The notes under the pieces: generated by a model
What the model was told of the DNA's origin: nothing
The model's database searches: none
The model's input: the letters and a program-made list of their open reading frames with translations, nothing else
Position numbers and translations under genes: made by a program
Assembly (NCBI GenBank): GCA_030435675.1
Contig: CM059622.1
Location: forward strand, 16,740,001 to 16,804,000
Length of the DNA: 64,000 nt
Reading direction: 5' to 3'
From: Steinernema hermaphroditum
Taxonomy: Eukaryota; Nematoda; Chromadorea; Rhabditida; Steinernematidae
Shown: positions 12,001-22,623 of the stretch, in pieces
Layout: every line of letters starts with the position of its first letter
Position numbering within the stretch: the stretch's first letter is position 1

Positions 12001-15000
12001 TCTGCCGATATTACAATGAAGAAAGCTGGAACCAACCTCAATAAATTTAACTGATCAGCCGCCTATTTCGACTGACTCGAACTGACTCGGTTGCCAACCC
12101 TAACAGAAGCCATACAATAGTCCTTATCCAAACGATTTCGGACTTTCTTATTAGGACCCAAATGTCTCGAGAGTCTCGAGAATTTCTCGAGACCAAAGAA
12201 CTCTTGAGACGTTGAGACTTGAACACCCTTGATCCGCACCCCGGATCTTGTGTGTGAGTTAGGTTCGTTCCGGTTTCGAGCAGTGTGCTAATTAACGGTC
12301 AGCCATCGTAATCAACTAACTGGCAATAGAAACGACACAGAGCCGTCAATAGATGTAGATCGTTATCGGATTTTGGCCGTTCCCCCTCAGATTTCTACCT
12401 TGTGACTTGGATCTACACGGTCGAAATCTCAAGGTGGAAGGTCAATATCCCAATCTAAAAGACGACCCAAATCTGATGGTGGAGGTTCAGCTCCCAAGAA
12501 GGGAACCGTTTGAAAGCACAAAAAGGAAACTTTATTGGCCAATTTTCTGTTATTTTTTGTTCGCATAAGTAGATGTATTGGTCAGGTCGCACTTCTTTTA
12601 TACTTCTTATTTTTCTATACACGTCGATTCCACTTGTTCTTGCCATAATAGATTCCATTTCTTGAATCCTTTATCCTACACGTCGATATCTCTAATTCAA
12701 TGTTTTCTAAGGCTTCCCTATCGCTCTACGCTTTTGCTTATTTCAGAACTCGCTGACAAACGGCTATCAGTCACCCTGGATGCTATTTTGTGGCCGCCAG
12801 TCTTTTCCCTTTTCATCACCTCCTTCTGTTGGTTCGTCGGTAAGATCTCGAATGCGTTTCCAACCCTTAAACGCCTCTGTCAGTTCTCCTCGGCCGGTCA
12901 GTATTCTCTTTTGGCCTTCTACCTTCCTACTTCGACGTATATCAAAACGATCTCTTCGCGCACTTGGCCATCGGCTTCTCCATCGTCAACTTCTTCTACA
13001 TGCCTCTCATGTCGATTGTCAAGTACACTTTCATCATTGCCAGCTGCCTCTGTGTCGCCCTCGCATACTCGACGTTCTTCACCAGCTCCGCATTCGCGCC
13101 CCTTAGGACAGAAACTGTTTTCATGGCCACGTGGATGATTGCCGAGCTGAGGGTAAAGCAAGAGAGTGTATAAATGTATAAAGTAGACATGTTTCAGTGG
13201 AATCGCGATCACTTTGGAAACCTCAAGTATTACGCAACGATCTCAGCATTCCTATTGAGCGGATCGGCTCCCGCTCATATTATACGCTTTGTTTATGGTA
13301 AGCCACAGCAGCGCATCGACGTTCACATATTGCGTTGGGAGGAGCCAACCGAGTCGAGTCCATGTCCTTCGGTTCTGAGTTCTAGTCGGGTTGCAAAATT
13401 TTATCGAGTCGGCATTTCCGACTAAAAATCTTCATTCACATGCACCTGTTTCCAATTTTTCGGTGTTTTTCGCGCCGTTTTTTACGTTGCTGAAACAGTT
13501 GTGGGAAGAAGAAAAATTTAAATTCCACTAACGAGTATCGAACCCGCGAATCCATGCCTTGCAGTCAGAGAGCCTATCGACTGCGCCAGACGCACACAGC
13601 TATATGAAAAACGAATATGTATACTGTAAATGTATTGTCTCCACCTGAAACGACCTTCTTTTGCTTTAATCACTCGCAGAGCTCAGTCAAGATCAGTGAT
13701 CTCGGTTGCTCAAGTGTTAGAACGCATAATATTAAGATCGATTAGTGATTCAAAAGAGTGAAAGAGTGGGTGAAAGTTGTCGAGATGGGACTGGACTTCG
13801 AGGGAATGTCAGTTTATTAGCGTGATAAAGATACAATTGACTGTGTGGGAATCACGGTTGTGCGGAAGTAATCCGAAAGTCGGAACCGGAAGAAACGGCT
13901 CGAGGCGGGTTCGAATCCTCCCTGAGAACAAACATTTTTGTCGTCGGTTTAAGACAGCCATTTTATTAACATAGTTTTTCTTTGGACATAAATAGACAGA
14001 AGAAAAACTTTGCGACTAACATCAAATGAAAATGAGTGAAGATAAAAATGTCAGTCCTCAGGGTGGATTCGAACCCGCCTCGAGCCGTTTCTTCCGGTTC
14101 CGACCACACGCATTGTTCCGCACAACCCTGATGGGAATGTGACGGGCTCACCGCGGGGAGCTCACGTGAGGAAGGCGAGAGAGAGAGAGAAGATCTGTGA
14201 TAGGGGCCGGCCAAGAATGGCCGGGTGAGTTGCTTAAAATGGGGTTTGGGAAAAGGAGCGTTTTGGCCATGGATTCTGCCTCAGGTATACAGTAATTAGG
14301 CGGCTTGGCTTTGTACTTCTCCCGATCTCCGTGATGGATTATCGATGTTGTTCTAAACCGTCGCTTGTTACTGCACGACCTGGCTTGGCGAAGGCGGCAG
14401 TCTTTTGAATTGTGGATTGTGAGTCATTAGTCAGAGGTAGAGCTGAACTCTTGCTTCGGAGCCGAGAGAACTAAATGGTCATTTGGTTAGCCAGATTTTG
14501 ATTAGCCTTGACTTGATTACATTTGGTTGGCAATTAAATAAGCCAAGCCACTTGATTGATTTGATGATCAAATTTGAAAGGTTTAAAAGTTTTGACATCC
14601 CAAACCACCTGGGCATTGTCCAAACTACACTTAGATCCGCTAAATATCAATTCTTAATGTTATTTACTGCACCACGTTGTTGCATTGTTCATTTATGTTG
14701 CATAAAACGAGTTTTACATAGGGTGAGGCTATCAATATGGCCCGGTGAAATTGGACACTTTTTTATTTTATCTCTAAAAATTTCAAAATTTTTCGCCGAC
14801 TGACTTCGGAATGCAAGCTTTCCGTCATCATTTTCGACGCTCTTTCGAATGGTGTACAGCTTTTGTAATCAAAGTCACAACGAAGCCACAAACCGGAAAA
14901 CACTAGGTGAGGCTATCTTTATGGCCCATACTGTATTCATTACACTCCAATTCGAAACAAATTCCAGGATTCGACGGTCTGTTGGCGGCCTTCTCTTCAA

Positions 15001-15322
15001 GAACCTACATCTTCTTTTGCGCAATATCCGTGACAGGACTCTGCGTTCTAATCTTAAAGAAGCTCAGCTTTCATCTAAAATTCGAATAGTAAGTAGCTAT
15101 GCTCGTTTCGTAGTGAAAGTCAAATCGTATTCTAGTGGTGAAATCAAGCAGCAGCTGGTGGATTACAAGCCACGATCCGTGATAGCGCACAGATCAGTGA
15201 AGAAGATGCTCGACGAATTCCTGCGTGGACGTCGAGACTGGAGTATATGTAACTGGCTGAAACTGAAAAATCGACAACTGATCAATCGCTATTTCCCAGT
15301 GGAAAGAAGAAAAGAGGAATAG
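9023..15322 (+). CDS. RING-CH (MARCH6/Doa10-like) multi-pass membrane E3 ubiquitin ligase, paralog 2
   Basis: A predicted 679-residue protein. Exons: 9023-9257, 9302-9652, 9747-9843, 9893-9974, 10589-10807, 10852-11040, 11092-11188, 12747-12839, 12884-13152, 13198-13297, 14968-15088, 15136-15322; all junctions keep frame and end in a stop. RING-CH finger at residues about 7-56 (CRICYV, CKC, HQTCW, CELC), then about ten or more hydrophobic spans and a basic tail. Exon lengths of 235, 351, 82, 93 and 269 nt match paralog 1 exactly. Three introns are long: intron 4 (9975-10588), intron 7 (11189-12746, with a SINE and a 390-bp palindrome) and intron 10 (13298-14967, with tRNA-like repeats). A polyadenylation signal AATAAA lies at 15343. 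The start ATG comes five codons before the first finger cysteine, as in paralog 3. Confidence 0.88.
11226..11405 (+). mobile_element. SINE fragment (family with tRNA-like promoter), copy 1
   Basis: Begins with AATAAACCCGGCTGCGCGCG and continues with a GCAAATGGCTGAAGTTG and GGCACAAAAACTGTAAAG core. The same core is found forward at 31809-32250 and reversed at 50885-51245. The tRNA-like head is missing here. It lies in intron 7 of paralog 2. Confidence 0.75.
11714..12101. mobile_element. Long palindromic element, about 390 bp
   Basis: Starts AGGGTTGGCAACCGAGTCAG and ends with its inverted copy CTGACTCGGTTGCCAACCCT. Arms of about 190 bp are near-perfect along most of their length, with a GACTCGAGTCGAGTC-type centre near 11905. 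No coding capacity; consistent with a fold-back transposon or MITE in intron 7 of paralog 2. Confidence 0.8.
13522..13600 (-). repeat. tRNA-like sequence (pseudo-tRNA or SINE head)
   Basis: Read on the minus strand it shows an A-box-like TGGCGCAGTCGATAGG, a CTGACTGCAAG anticodon-like loop and a B box GGGTTCGATAC with a pairable T stem. The acceptor ends do not pair, so I do not call a working tRNA. It sits in intron 10 of paralog 2. Confidence 0.5.
13856..14128. repeat. Inverted pair of tRNA-like repeats
   Basis: The left copy (13856-13927) contains GGAACCGGAAGAAACGGC and a B-box-like GGCGGGTTCGAATCCTCC. The right copy (about 14053-14128) is its inverted near-duplicate. Between them is about 125 bases of AT-rich sequence. 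A hairpin of two tRNA-derived units in an intron; no intact tRNA fold is visible. Confidence 0.6.
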
Positions 15323-15976
15323 TGCAGAGATAGAAGTGCCTTAATAAACTAGTTGATGTTATGGAAGATATGTGTTCCGAATCCATATAAGAACTGGACT
15401 GCCTGAAAAGTGCCTGAAGAGGTGTCTGGAACAGTGGCCAACTTTGAAAAGAGGAGGGTCTCCAAAGAGATATTTTCATGCACCATACCATAAGATTTCA
15501 TCCACTATAACATAAGGGTCCTTGTGAAAAACTATACTCCGTTTTATGGAAGATGCATCCAATGACACAAAGAGACTCAGGGCCTGATTCAAAGATTTGG
15601 ATATCAGGCTGGTTTTCGAGTCAAAATCCGTTTTTGTTCAATTGAAGATCTTTCCAGAAGGATCTTCTTTGGTTTCGTTACGTGCAGCCCTCAATGCGGC
15701 AGTGAAGACAATGGTCGGTCCCGGACCAATGACGACACCTCGCAGACGTCTAGACGTCTCTAAATAGCTCTTCTATTTGAAGCCCTTATCGATTAAAAGC
15801 GCCATTTTCAAAATGTCAAGTGATCTCGCAGTCGAAATGTTTCATGTTCGCCCCGCGAAGAAAAACAATTTCGCTTCACGACGACCGGTCGATGGCGATC
15901 TCATTCACACGCTCTTCCCATCCGCTTCCTCGTTTCGTCTTGGGCCTTTCAAAGAATTACTATCATATTTTGGACG
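15323..15976. other. Intergenic stretch without a recognised gene
   Basis: After the AATAAA of paralog 2 at 15343 I see no coding exon, RNA or repeat with a partner elsewhere in the window. The right part should hold the promoter of the secreted Cys-rich gene. Confidence 0.4.
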
Positions 15977-17723
15977 ATGAGCCTTTCTTCGTCATATCTC
16001 CTTCTTGTTTTTGCTTTAATTGTGTGGACTTCCTCACAATTTGCCGATTTGCCATGTCGTCCAAATGACGATCATCTTCGCATGCATCTGGCCTTCCGCA
16101 GTGGATATGATCCGAGTTTTATGGCGGTGACAGCCGACGAAGCGGCCAGGAACTTCATTACAGAGGTATTGCTTAGAAGATTATAGGCTCTTAGCAGAAC
16201 TGTTCGAGGAAAGGTTGTCCCGGACATCGGGACGCGACGCTCTTTTATCCGAATGCCAAATTTATTCCTGAAAATTAGACAGTCTGTGTGCTCCTATGTA
16301 GAGGACCTTTTGTATCGTTTAACCGGTTGTTGAGACATTTGAGTCCCAGACACAGAGGCTCCGACGAAACGGCAACATTTGTAAACGACTCAAAACACAT
16401 TTATGAGGTATCTAAGTGGTAATTCATCTGCTACACTCCTATGTTTTAGTCGCAAAAACAGTATTTCAAAAAGGACGAACGCCTTAAGCATTTAGTTGGA
16501 AATTTTGTTTGCCATTTGAGTTTACAACTTCTTACTTGCTCACCAATTTGACACTTCATAAAAGTCGTTTCCTTCTGTATCACAAATGTTGCCGTATCGT
16601 CGGAGCTCTGTGTCCGGGGCTCAAGTGTCGGTTCTTAAATGTCTTCAAACATCCTCTAACCGTGTCCGCTTTCAGAATCCCTCCTTCAAATCGGATTGTG
16701 GACCTCTGTGTCTTCGTCTAAAACGCGATATCCAATCAGCACTGAACAGGACAGCCGGGCTACGTGCTGATTCATTCGAAGAGGCTCTTAGTAAGTTCTC
16801 TAATGAAGGTTGAGTAAAGCTCTGAGGTGACACAACAATTGAGAGTCCTGACTATACGAACGAATGAGATGGTGCGATTCGACAATGAGCAGATCCGTCA
16901 ACCGTTCAAAGGTTCACGGATCGGCCGAATCTCTGGCCATCCGGTTCAACCCGACAGATATACGGCTGAGCGGATGTCTATCTCTGGTACTTTCCCATAG
17001 AGTTTTATGCAAAATATAACCACAGCTAGCCCTTGTAATTGGCTGTGTATAATCTGAGCATAGATATAAAAATGGATCATCGTTCTGAGATTTTCAGTCT
17101 CATCTTTTATGATATGGCAATAAAACTTGCATTGTCTTCAGACCAAACAATAACTATCGATCTTCCCCAGACCCCCGAACTTCGATACGACTCCGACTTG
17201 GAATATGACGATCTGTGCAAATCGATAGGCCGAATCGATGTCCGAAGCCCTCAGTTCTTTCCGCGCATCAGGCTAAACACGGCGTGCAAGAGGGGGGGAA
17301 ACGCCGACGACAAGTGTATCTTCTTCAGTAGCCGAGTCAGAAATCTCTGCAGTGCCATCCTGCCCTACTCAGATAAGGAATATGGAGATGATTACGGTAA
17401 GCTAGAGGCGTTCTCAATTCAAAGCACGTCTTCTTGCAGCCGAAGGCAGATGTATCACGGACACCACCAAGGGCACTTATCTCTTCAAGCGCAGTGCCGA
17501 TCCCTCCAAATGTGACGACTGGGTCACAAGAAGCTACATATCTCCGAATGGGTGTGCTTGCAAGCTGAAAAAATCGAGAATGTTTGTCAAGAACTTACCA
17601 AATGAGAACGAGTCAACGCCGTGCGGCCCGTGGATGCGGAACTTCGTGTATTCTCTTGGAGAGACAAGATCGCTCGACGTAGATAAGTATAGAGTAGATT
17701 ATGTGTGCTATCCACAACCGTAA
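15977..17723 (+). CDS. Secreted Cys-rich protein, four exons
   Basis: A predicted 280-residue secreted protein. Exons 15977-16165, 16676-16790, 17142-17396 and 17440-17723 join in frame. Residues 1-20 (MSLSSSYLLLVFALIVWTSS) are a clear signal peptide. The middle exon has a CGPLCLRLKRD segment. The C-terminal 180 residues hold about ten cysteines, including NGCACKL and a final YVCYP, with basic runs that could be processing sites. The spacing recalls cystine-knot ligands of the Spatzle/Trunk type, but I cannot identify a family and offer this only as a possibility. AATAAA overlaps the stop codon (17723-17728), so the 3' UTR must be very short. Weak points are the long second intron and the acceptor at 17141, chosen because it alone keeps frame. 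Confidence 0.65.
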
Positions 17724-17969
17724 ATAAAGTCGCCTGGATCTAGGGCACAAAAGGAATAGAGCTGTTTCAACAGTTTCCGTGACCTCGATCGTCACTTCCC
17801 GGGTTCTTATGGGAATTTGTGAACCTCGATCTTGTTTCTTTAGCTGCCCACCCCTGAGCTGACTTATGCTATATTCGGAGGAGTATACCACGGCGTGGAA
17901 AAAAGTCGGCGATAACGGTGACCGACAGACCTTTGGAGACGGGTGAGATATCGAGATTTTCGTCAGATC

Positions 17970-18058
17970 ACAGCCAGAGCTGGCGGGTTCGGGTTTTCGG
18001 GTCGGGTTTTGGTGTCGGTTTCGGGTTTTCAGGTCGGGTACCCGAACCCGAAGCTATC
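17970..18058 (+). repeat. GGGTTC/GGGTTT-rich low-complexity stretch
   Basis: Repeats of CGGGTTCGGGTTTTCGGGT type begin after CAGAGCTGGCGGG. The inverted version, with the same flank, occurs at 63463-63580. Shared flanks show it is part of a dispersed element and not a chance run. Confidence 0.6.
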
Positions 18059-18165
18059 GAGTGCCTGAACTGTTCCGTTCGGTCGGTCACCGAGTTTTAG
18101 TGGTCCGAAAGCGATTGCTTTCGATTCTTTCCCCTCCTCCATCGTTCCTCAAATCCACAGTAGCC

Positions 18166-18462
18166 ATGTCCTCTCTCCATCTCATCGCCGTCCTATCTGC
18201 CTTGGTCGTCGCCCCGGCACTTGCCGACGAGTTCTTCACCTTCGGAGACTACGGAGACCATGGCAGGGACGCCGCTCCCCACTACGGCTACGGCTACTGT
18301 CACAGATCAAAATGCTCCATTAGTGATTCCGATCGAGTGCAAAATCGGCTCATTTCCTCACTTTTATGCCAACAACAGCTAACAATCAGCAAAACACAGA
18401 AAAAAGAGTGCGCACACAGTCGCCCGTTACAAATAAAAGTGGGGCGCGGCGGGGCTCGATGA
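18166..18462 (+). CDS. Small secreted Gly/Tyr-containing peptide candidate, 3' end uncertain
   Basis: From the ATG at 18166 the frame begins MSSLHLIAVLSALVVAPALA, a good signal peptide ending at an ALA site. A short DEFFTFGDYGDHG segment and HYGYGYCHRSKC follow. The first 45 residues look like a small secreted defence-type peptide. The last 50 residues look like non-coding sequence, and an AATAAA at 18431 lies inside the frame. I therefore think the gene is truncated or that the true 3' exon is missing. Compare the intact peptide gene at 38003-38306. Confidence 0.4.
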   Translation: MSSLHLIAVLSALVVAPALADEFFTFGDYGDHGRDAAPHYGYGYCHRSKCSISDSDRVQNRLISSLLCQQQLTISKTQKKECAHSRPLQIKVGRGGAR

Positions 18463-18880
18463 TCTAACTCTCACACGTGTCCGAATTCGGATTCGATGCC
18501 CAAAAAGCCATGGAGACCAAGTCTCAAGGGCTCGCTTTCGTACTCGACGGCATCTCTGGTGCTCAGGAAATCGTTTTCGACCGTTAGCTATATGGTGGTA
18601 TTACGGCTTCCGGGTATCCCAATTCCCGCTGGAAGCCGAAACTATAAAAAAAACTATAAAAACAGCTGAAAGTAGCGAGCAAATTAAGCATTTCAGATTC
18701 CATTCAGCCTTGTGCTCTTGTGACCATTCGGTTCCACACGGAACTGCAACTGCTGTTCACGCAGACTTTCAGCGTCGCTAGCCATCGCTAATCTTTGCGA
18801 TGCCATTTAGCATAACCCTGAATCCCCACATATCAACACATACCAAGAGGAAATCGCATATCACGTAGTCAGAACATCTG
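18463..18880. other. Intergenic stretch without a recognised gene
   Basis: No exon or repeat partner seen. It precedes the second F-box-like gene. Confidence 0.35.
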
Positions 18881-19702
18881 ATGAATTTCGTTCCCGCATG
18901 CTTCATCGCAAAGATCGTCTCACACATCAGCCGTGCTTCTGTCGAGCAAGCCGAGAAAGTATTCGGGCTTTATGGTCAATACGCGGAGCATCTCCTGGAT
19001 AAGAAGTATGGTTTCTTCTTCTTCATGGCACGCGGACATTGCGTCCTGAGCTTTATTCCGTGGAGTGGTGCAGGTTCTTATATGTTGAGGATGCAAGAGG
19101 ATTCCGTTATAAGCGAGGAGTACAAACCCAATCACTGTGGCGAAATATCTTTAACCGTTTCCACAGATGCACCGTTCAACGCTAACGCCATGAAGGAGCT
19201 TCTTCGTCGAGCACCTTATGCAAACGTCATATCGCTAACGTTAAGTTATAATGTAGTGAACAAGAAAGTAGTTGAGGTCATTGGCGGTCTTCGAATCACT
19301 GACTTCGTGCTACTGAAAGTAGTGTGGAGCGACTCACAAATGATAATAAAGAAATTTATCGAGAGAAAGTGTCTCAGGAGTATGAAGGTTCTAGGTGGCC
19401 CCGCGCAGAGGATGGAACAAGTTTACCAACTCCTTCGTCTTCTCGTACAGCCTCAATTTCGCGAGCTCGGAATCTCTGTAGACAGGAACAGTCCTTTTCC
19501 CGTCGTCGCACAAATCCACAAAACCGTGCAACTTCACAGGGATGAAATGTCCGGGAAAATCCTGAATTTTTCCTTGTGTTCGGTTAACAGAAACAGGAAA
19601 TGTAAGCGCAACTTAGAAGAAATCACAGCATTGAATAAGTTGAGCAGCCTCTCCAAAAAACATAATGAACCCCGGAAGAACCACTATCAGCTTATGATTT
19701 AA
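18881..19702 (+). CDS. F-box-like protein, intronless
   Basis: A single-exon gene of 273 residues. It begins MNFVPACFIAKIVSHISRAS, the start pattern (MxxVPxxFxxxI) I associate with large nematode families of F-box-like adaptors, followed by a GLYGQYA turn. The remaining 220 residues have alternating Leu/Ile-rich and charged stretches of unknown fold. The presumed role is substrate choice for a cullin ubiquitin ligase; this is by family pattern, not by a detected catalytic motif. An 83-bp piece of its coding region has been copied to 21040-21122 inside a repeat unit. Shorter than its relative at 6349-7503 and without that protein's acidic tail. Confidence 0.65.
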   Translation: MNFVPACFIAKIVSHISRASVEQAEKVFGLYGQYAEHLLDKKYGFFFFMARGHCVLSFIPWSGAGSYMLRMQEDSVISEEYKPNHCGEISLTVSTDAPFNANAMKELLRRAPYANVISLTLSYNVVNKKVVEVIGGLRITDFVLLKVVWSDSQMIIKKFIERKCLRSMKVLGGPAQRMEQVYQLLRLLVQPQFRELGISVDRNSPFPVVAQIHKTVQLHRDEMSGKILNFSLCSVNRNRKCKRNLEEITALNKLSSLSKKHNEPRKNHYQLMI

Positions 19703-20209
19703 TGACATACTACAGGTTCATTCTGTTGTCTATGTATGCTGTCGAGTTTTCATTGCATTTTTCATAAATCATGTCCCACTTTCTATAAAATCACATCATT
19801 AAAATGAGCAACCTAAGCCGTCATTATGTCATTGAAGAGAGAGGTTCCGACAAGCGTTCCTTTTGGGATTTAGACCGTTCCTTTTTTGCGCTTTGAACCG
19901 ATCCCGTTTTTGAGGATGTCAACTGTCCTCCTTGAGATTTCAAGCGTCCCATGAGGAATGAGCCGGAATTTTACCGTTCCCCTGGGATCTGAATCGATTG
20001 AAACCCTTGGCCATCTAGCCGACTAGACGACGTACCACATTTCATCCAATCCGTGGACCATCGAATAGACGTTAGATTATTGTATCTCCTGTGATGCCGG
20101 TCACCAAGCGAAGACACTTCAATTAACATTGTATGTTTTTTAATCAATAAACTCCACTAAACTCTTTCCTGTCGAATTTGCCGGGGAAACGGCCGAAATC
20201 ACCTTAGAC

Positions 20210-22110
20210 AGTCGAACTCCCAGCTAATTCTTGAGGGACGGTCGAAGGCAATGGGAGACGGTCGAGTTCCCCGGGGGGACGGTTGAGACGGCTTTATATC
20301 AAGGAAACAAGGGCCTAGAGATATTTCTACGAGTGTATGTGTCTTGTATCGAAGACTTATATTTATATCGTACAAGACGTTATAGGTCTTTCATTTGTGT
20401 TCCCAGCGATCGGTCGGGTCATCCACTCGCTCTCTCTGAGGCTGGAATGAGTTGAGTAAGCGGTTGTTCTCGGCCGTCGTTGTTGGCACAATGATCGCCC
20501 CGTTCCAATCCGTCGTGGCTGGCGTGGAACGTAAGCCGAATTATGTATATCTCGCCAAAAAGACCGTCAGCATCGCCCGATCACCTGCGCGAAGTCTGCT
20601 CCGTCAACCGCAAGGAAGACGGGACTCCACGTCGCCTGTTATGCTCCACCACCGCGCATCTTCTGGATACAGCCTCTTTGTCGCTTTGAAGCCCGCGCAC
20701 ATTGATGGGATAGCTGTCTTCAATTCGGACGTCGCGCTCTGCGCCGAAGAAAGAAGATCAGCAGCTACTACGGTGATATACGGTTCTCCTTTGAGCATTA
20801 TGAGATATCTTGCATGACGAATGTCATTGATTCAAGAGTAAATGTAATGTAAATGTAAGACGTTATACACAGACCAACAAGACAGACATCAAGAACAGGT
20901 CATTGCATCTCATCTGGCTTCAGCGGTGAAGGTGGCATCAGAGTTTTCTCATCTCATTAGTTTGCCCGGACTGAATCCAAGAAGAGAAAGTGTCTCAGCA
21001 CGACGAATCTAGTTCCACCTAGAATCACGTTCCACACTACTTCGTGCTACTGAAAGTAGTGTGGAACGACTCACAAATGATAATAGAGAAATTTATCGAG
21101 AGAAAGTGTCTCAGGAGTAACGGGGTGTAGCACGGTGTAGCACGACGGACGGAGCTGACATCCATTTCAGCTGATATTCCATTTCACTTGAGTTACAAGG
21201 AGTAAGCAGGGCTTTTGAGATGCTTTCTGATACCTTTACGAGTCTATTCTCTTAGATTATAATGCACGAAGTGCTACGTAGAGCAACATGAGAGACATGT
21301 ATCTCATCTGGCTTCATCAGCAAGGACAGCAGAGTCGAAGTCAATTATCGCATTAAGTTGCGCGGGCGTCGAAGCGACGATAGGTGAGTTCAGTCCAGGC
21401 GCGTCGATGGTGTGAAAGCCATCATAGGCGCACCTGTCGGCGCAGACCTCAGAATTTTTATCGAATCTTTGGTCGAACTTATTCTTAAGGGGACGGTCGA
21501 AAGCAATGGTCGACGGTCGAGTTCCCCGGCGGGAACTTTATGTCAAGGAAACAAGGGGCTAGAGATATATTTTCGCGTGTATGTGTCTTGTATCAAAGAC
21601 TTATACTTATATCGTACAAAACGTTATACACAGAGCAACAAGACAGACATCCAGAACACCGTAGTCATTGCTTCTCATCTGGCTTCAGCGGTGAGGGTGG
21701 CATCAAAGTTGCAGGAAGCGATGTCATTGGTTTGCCCGAACGTCGAAGTGGCGAAGAGCTGAAACCGCAAAGCGCGAAGGTGTGGCACGGCGGACGGAGC
21801 TGACATCCATTTCAGCTGATATTCCATTTCATTTGAGTTACAAGGAGTAAACAGGGCCTTGAGATGTTTTCTGACACCTTTACGTGCTTATACTCTTGGA
21901 TTATACCATGCAAAGCTTAGGTAAAGCAACAAGGGATACATGTATCTGATCTGTCTTCATAGCAGAGTCGAAGTCAATTATTCCATTAGGTTGCGTGGGC
22001 GTCGAAGTGACAAAAACTGAGTCTAGGCGGGTCGATGGTGTGAAAGGAACTATCGGAGCACCTGGCGGCGCGAACCTGAGAATTTTCATCGAATCTTTGG
22101 TTTGAGTGGG
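20210..22110. repeat. Tandem repeat array of two degenerate units
   Basis: Two direct copies, about 20210-21470 and 21470-22110, share in order GACGGTCGAGTTCCCCGG, GAGATAT...GTGTATGTGTCTTGTAT, ACGTTATACACAGA-CAACAAGACAGACATC, CTGGCTTCAGCGGTGA, GAGCTGACATCCATTTCAGC and GAATTTT-ATCGAATCTTTGGT. The first unit is longer because it carries inserted DNA, including the F-box gene fragment at 21040-21122. No transposase or reverse transcriptase frame is evident. Confidence 0.65.
21040..21122 (+). pseudogene. Copied fragment of the F-box-like gene at 18881-19702
   Basis: About 83 bp from CTTCGTGCTACTGAAAGTAG to GAGAAAGTGTCTCAGGAGTA is nearly identical to 19303-19385 inside the neighbouring coding exon. 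It has no reading frame of its own. The flanks belong to the surrounding repeat unit, so the piece was captured or inserted there. Confidence 0.8.
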
Positions 22111-22290
22111 CAGGCCAGGTGGTTGGGCGTTGTTGACGGTCTTCTTGGCGAGACGGTGGAACTTCAGTCCCATATTGTTCCAAGCCTTCTGGAAGCTGGG
22201 GCGACCATTGCGTCAACAACGAGGGCCGAGAACGGCCGCTCACTCAACTCATTGGTGAGAGAATTATTCGACCGATCGCCATAGGCACAA
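22110..22290 (+). repeat. Dispersed repeat shared with 20380-20600 and 62500-62970
   Basis: The segment with GGCGAGACGGTGGAACT and GGCCGAGAACGGCCGCTCAC ends in CTGAAAGAT. A plus-strand relative ends the same way at about 62968, and an inverted relative occupies about 20390-20600 (CTTTCATTTGTGTTCCCAGC onward). Short open frames in it look accidental. Confidence 0.6.
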
Positions 22291-22623
22291 CTGAAAGATC
22301 TGTGCACCTATGTTCTTAAAAATAGTAGTGGCGGTACCTCTACAATCATATAAAGAGTATCCGTAATACATAGAGATCCACTGTTATGTCGGTATTGTAT
22401 CAGTCACTATCGACCTACCATGGGGTCAATCCTGCTCGACAATTGCTTTACCCGAGCTCAAAGAGCAACAATGAACACACATTGCCGCATCGCACGTTCA
22501 TCGTTCACAATTTCGAAACATTCAACGAATGTATGAACTTTACCACACACAGCGCCGCCATCATGTGCTCGACTCGTTGAGTTAACTCAATGCGGCGTCA
22601 CTCTTCTTTGTCCAACGCGCGTG

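Noticed and set aside
13522..13600. Functional tRNA-Cys
   Set aside because: A and B boxes and a GCA-like loop are present, but the acceptor ends do not pair and the unit is part of repeat-rich intron DNA.
20231..22284. Several 60-120 codon open frames
   Set aside because: They fall within tandem repeat units and are broken differently in each unit.
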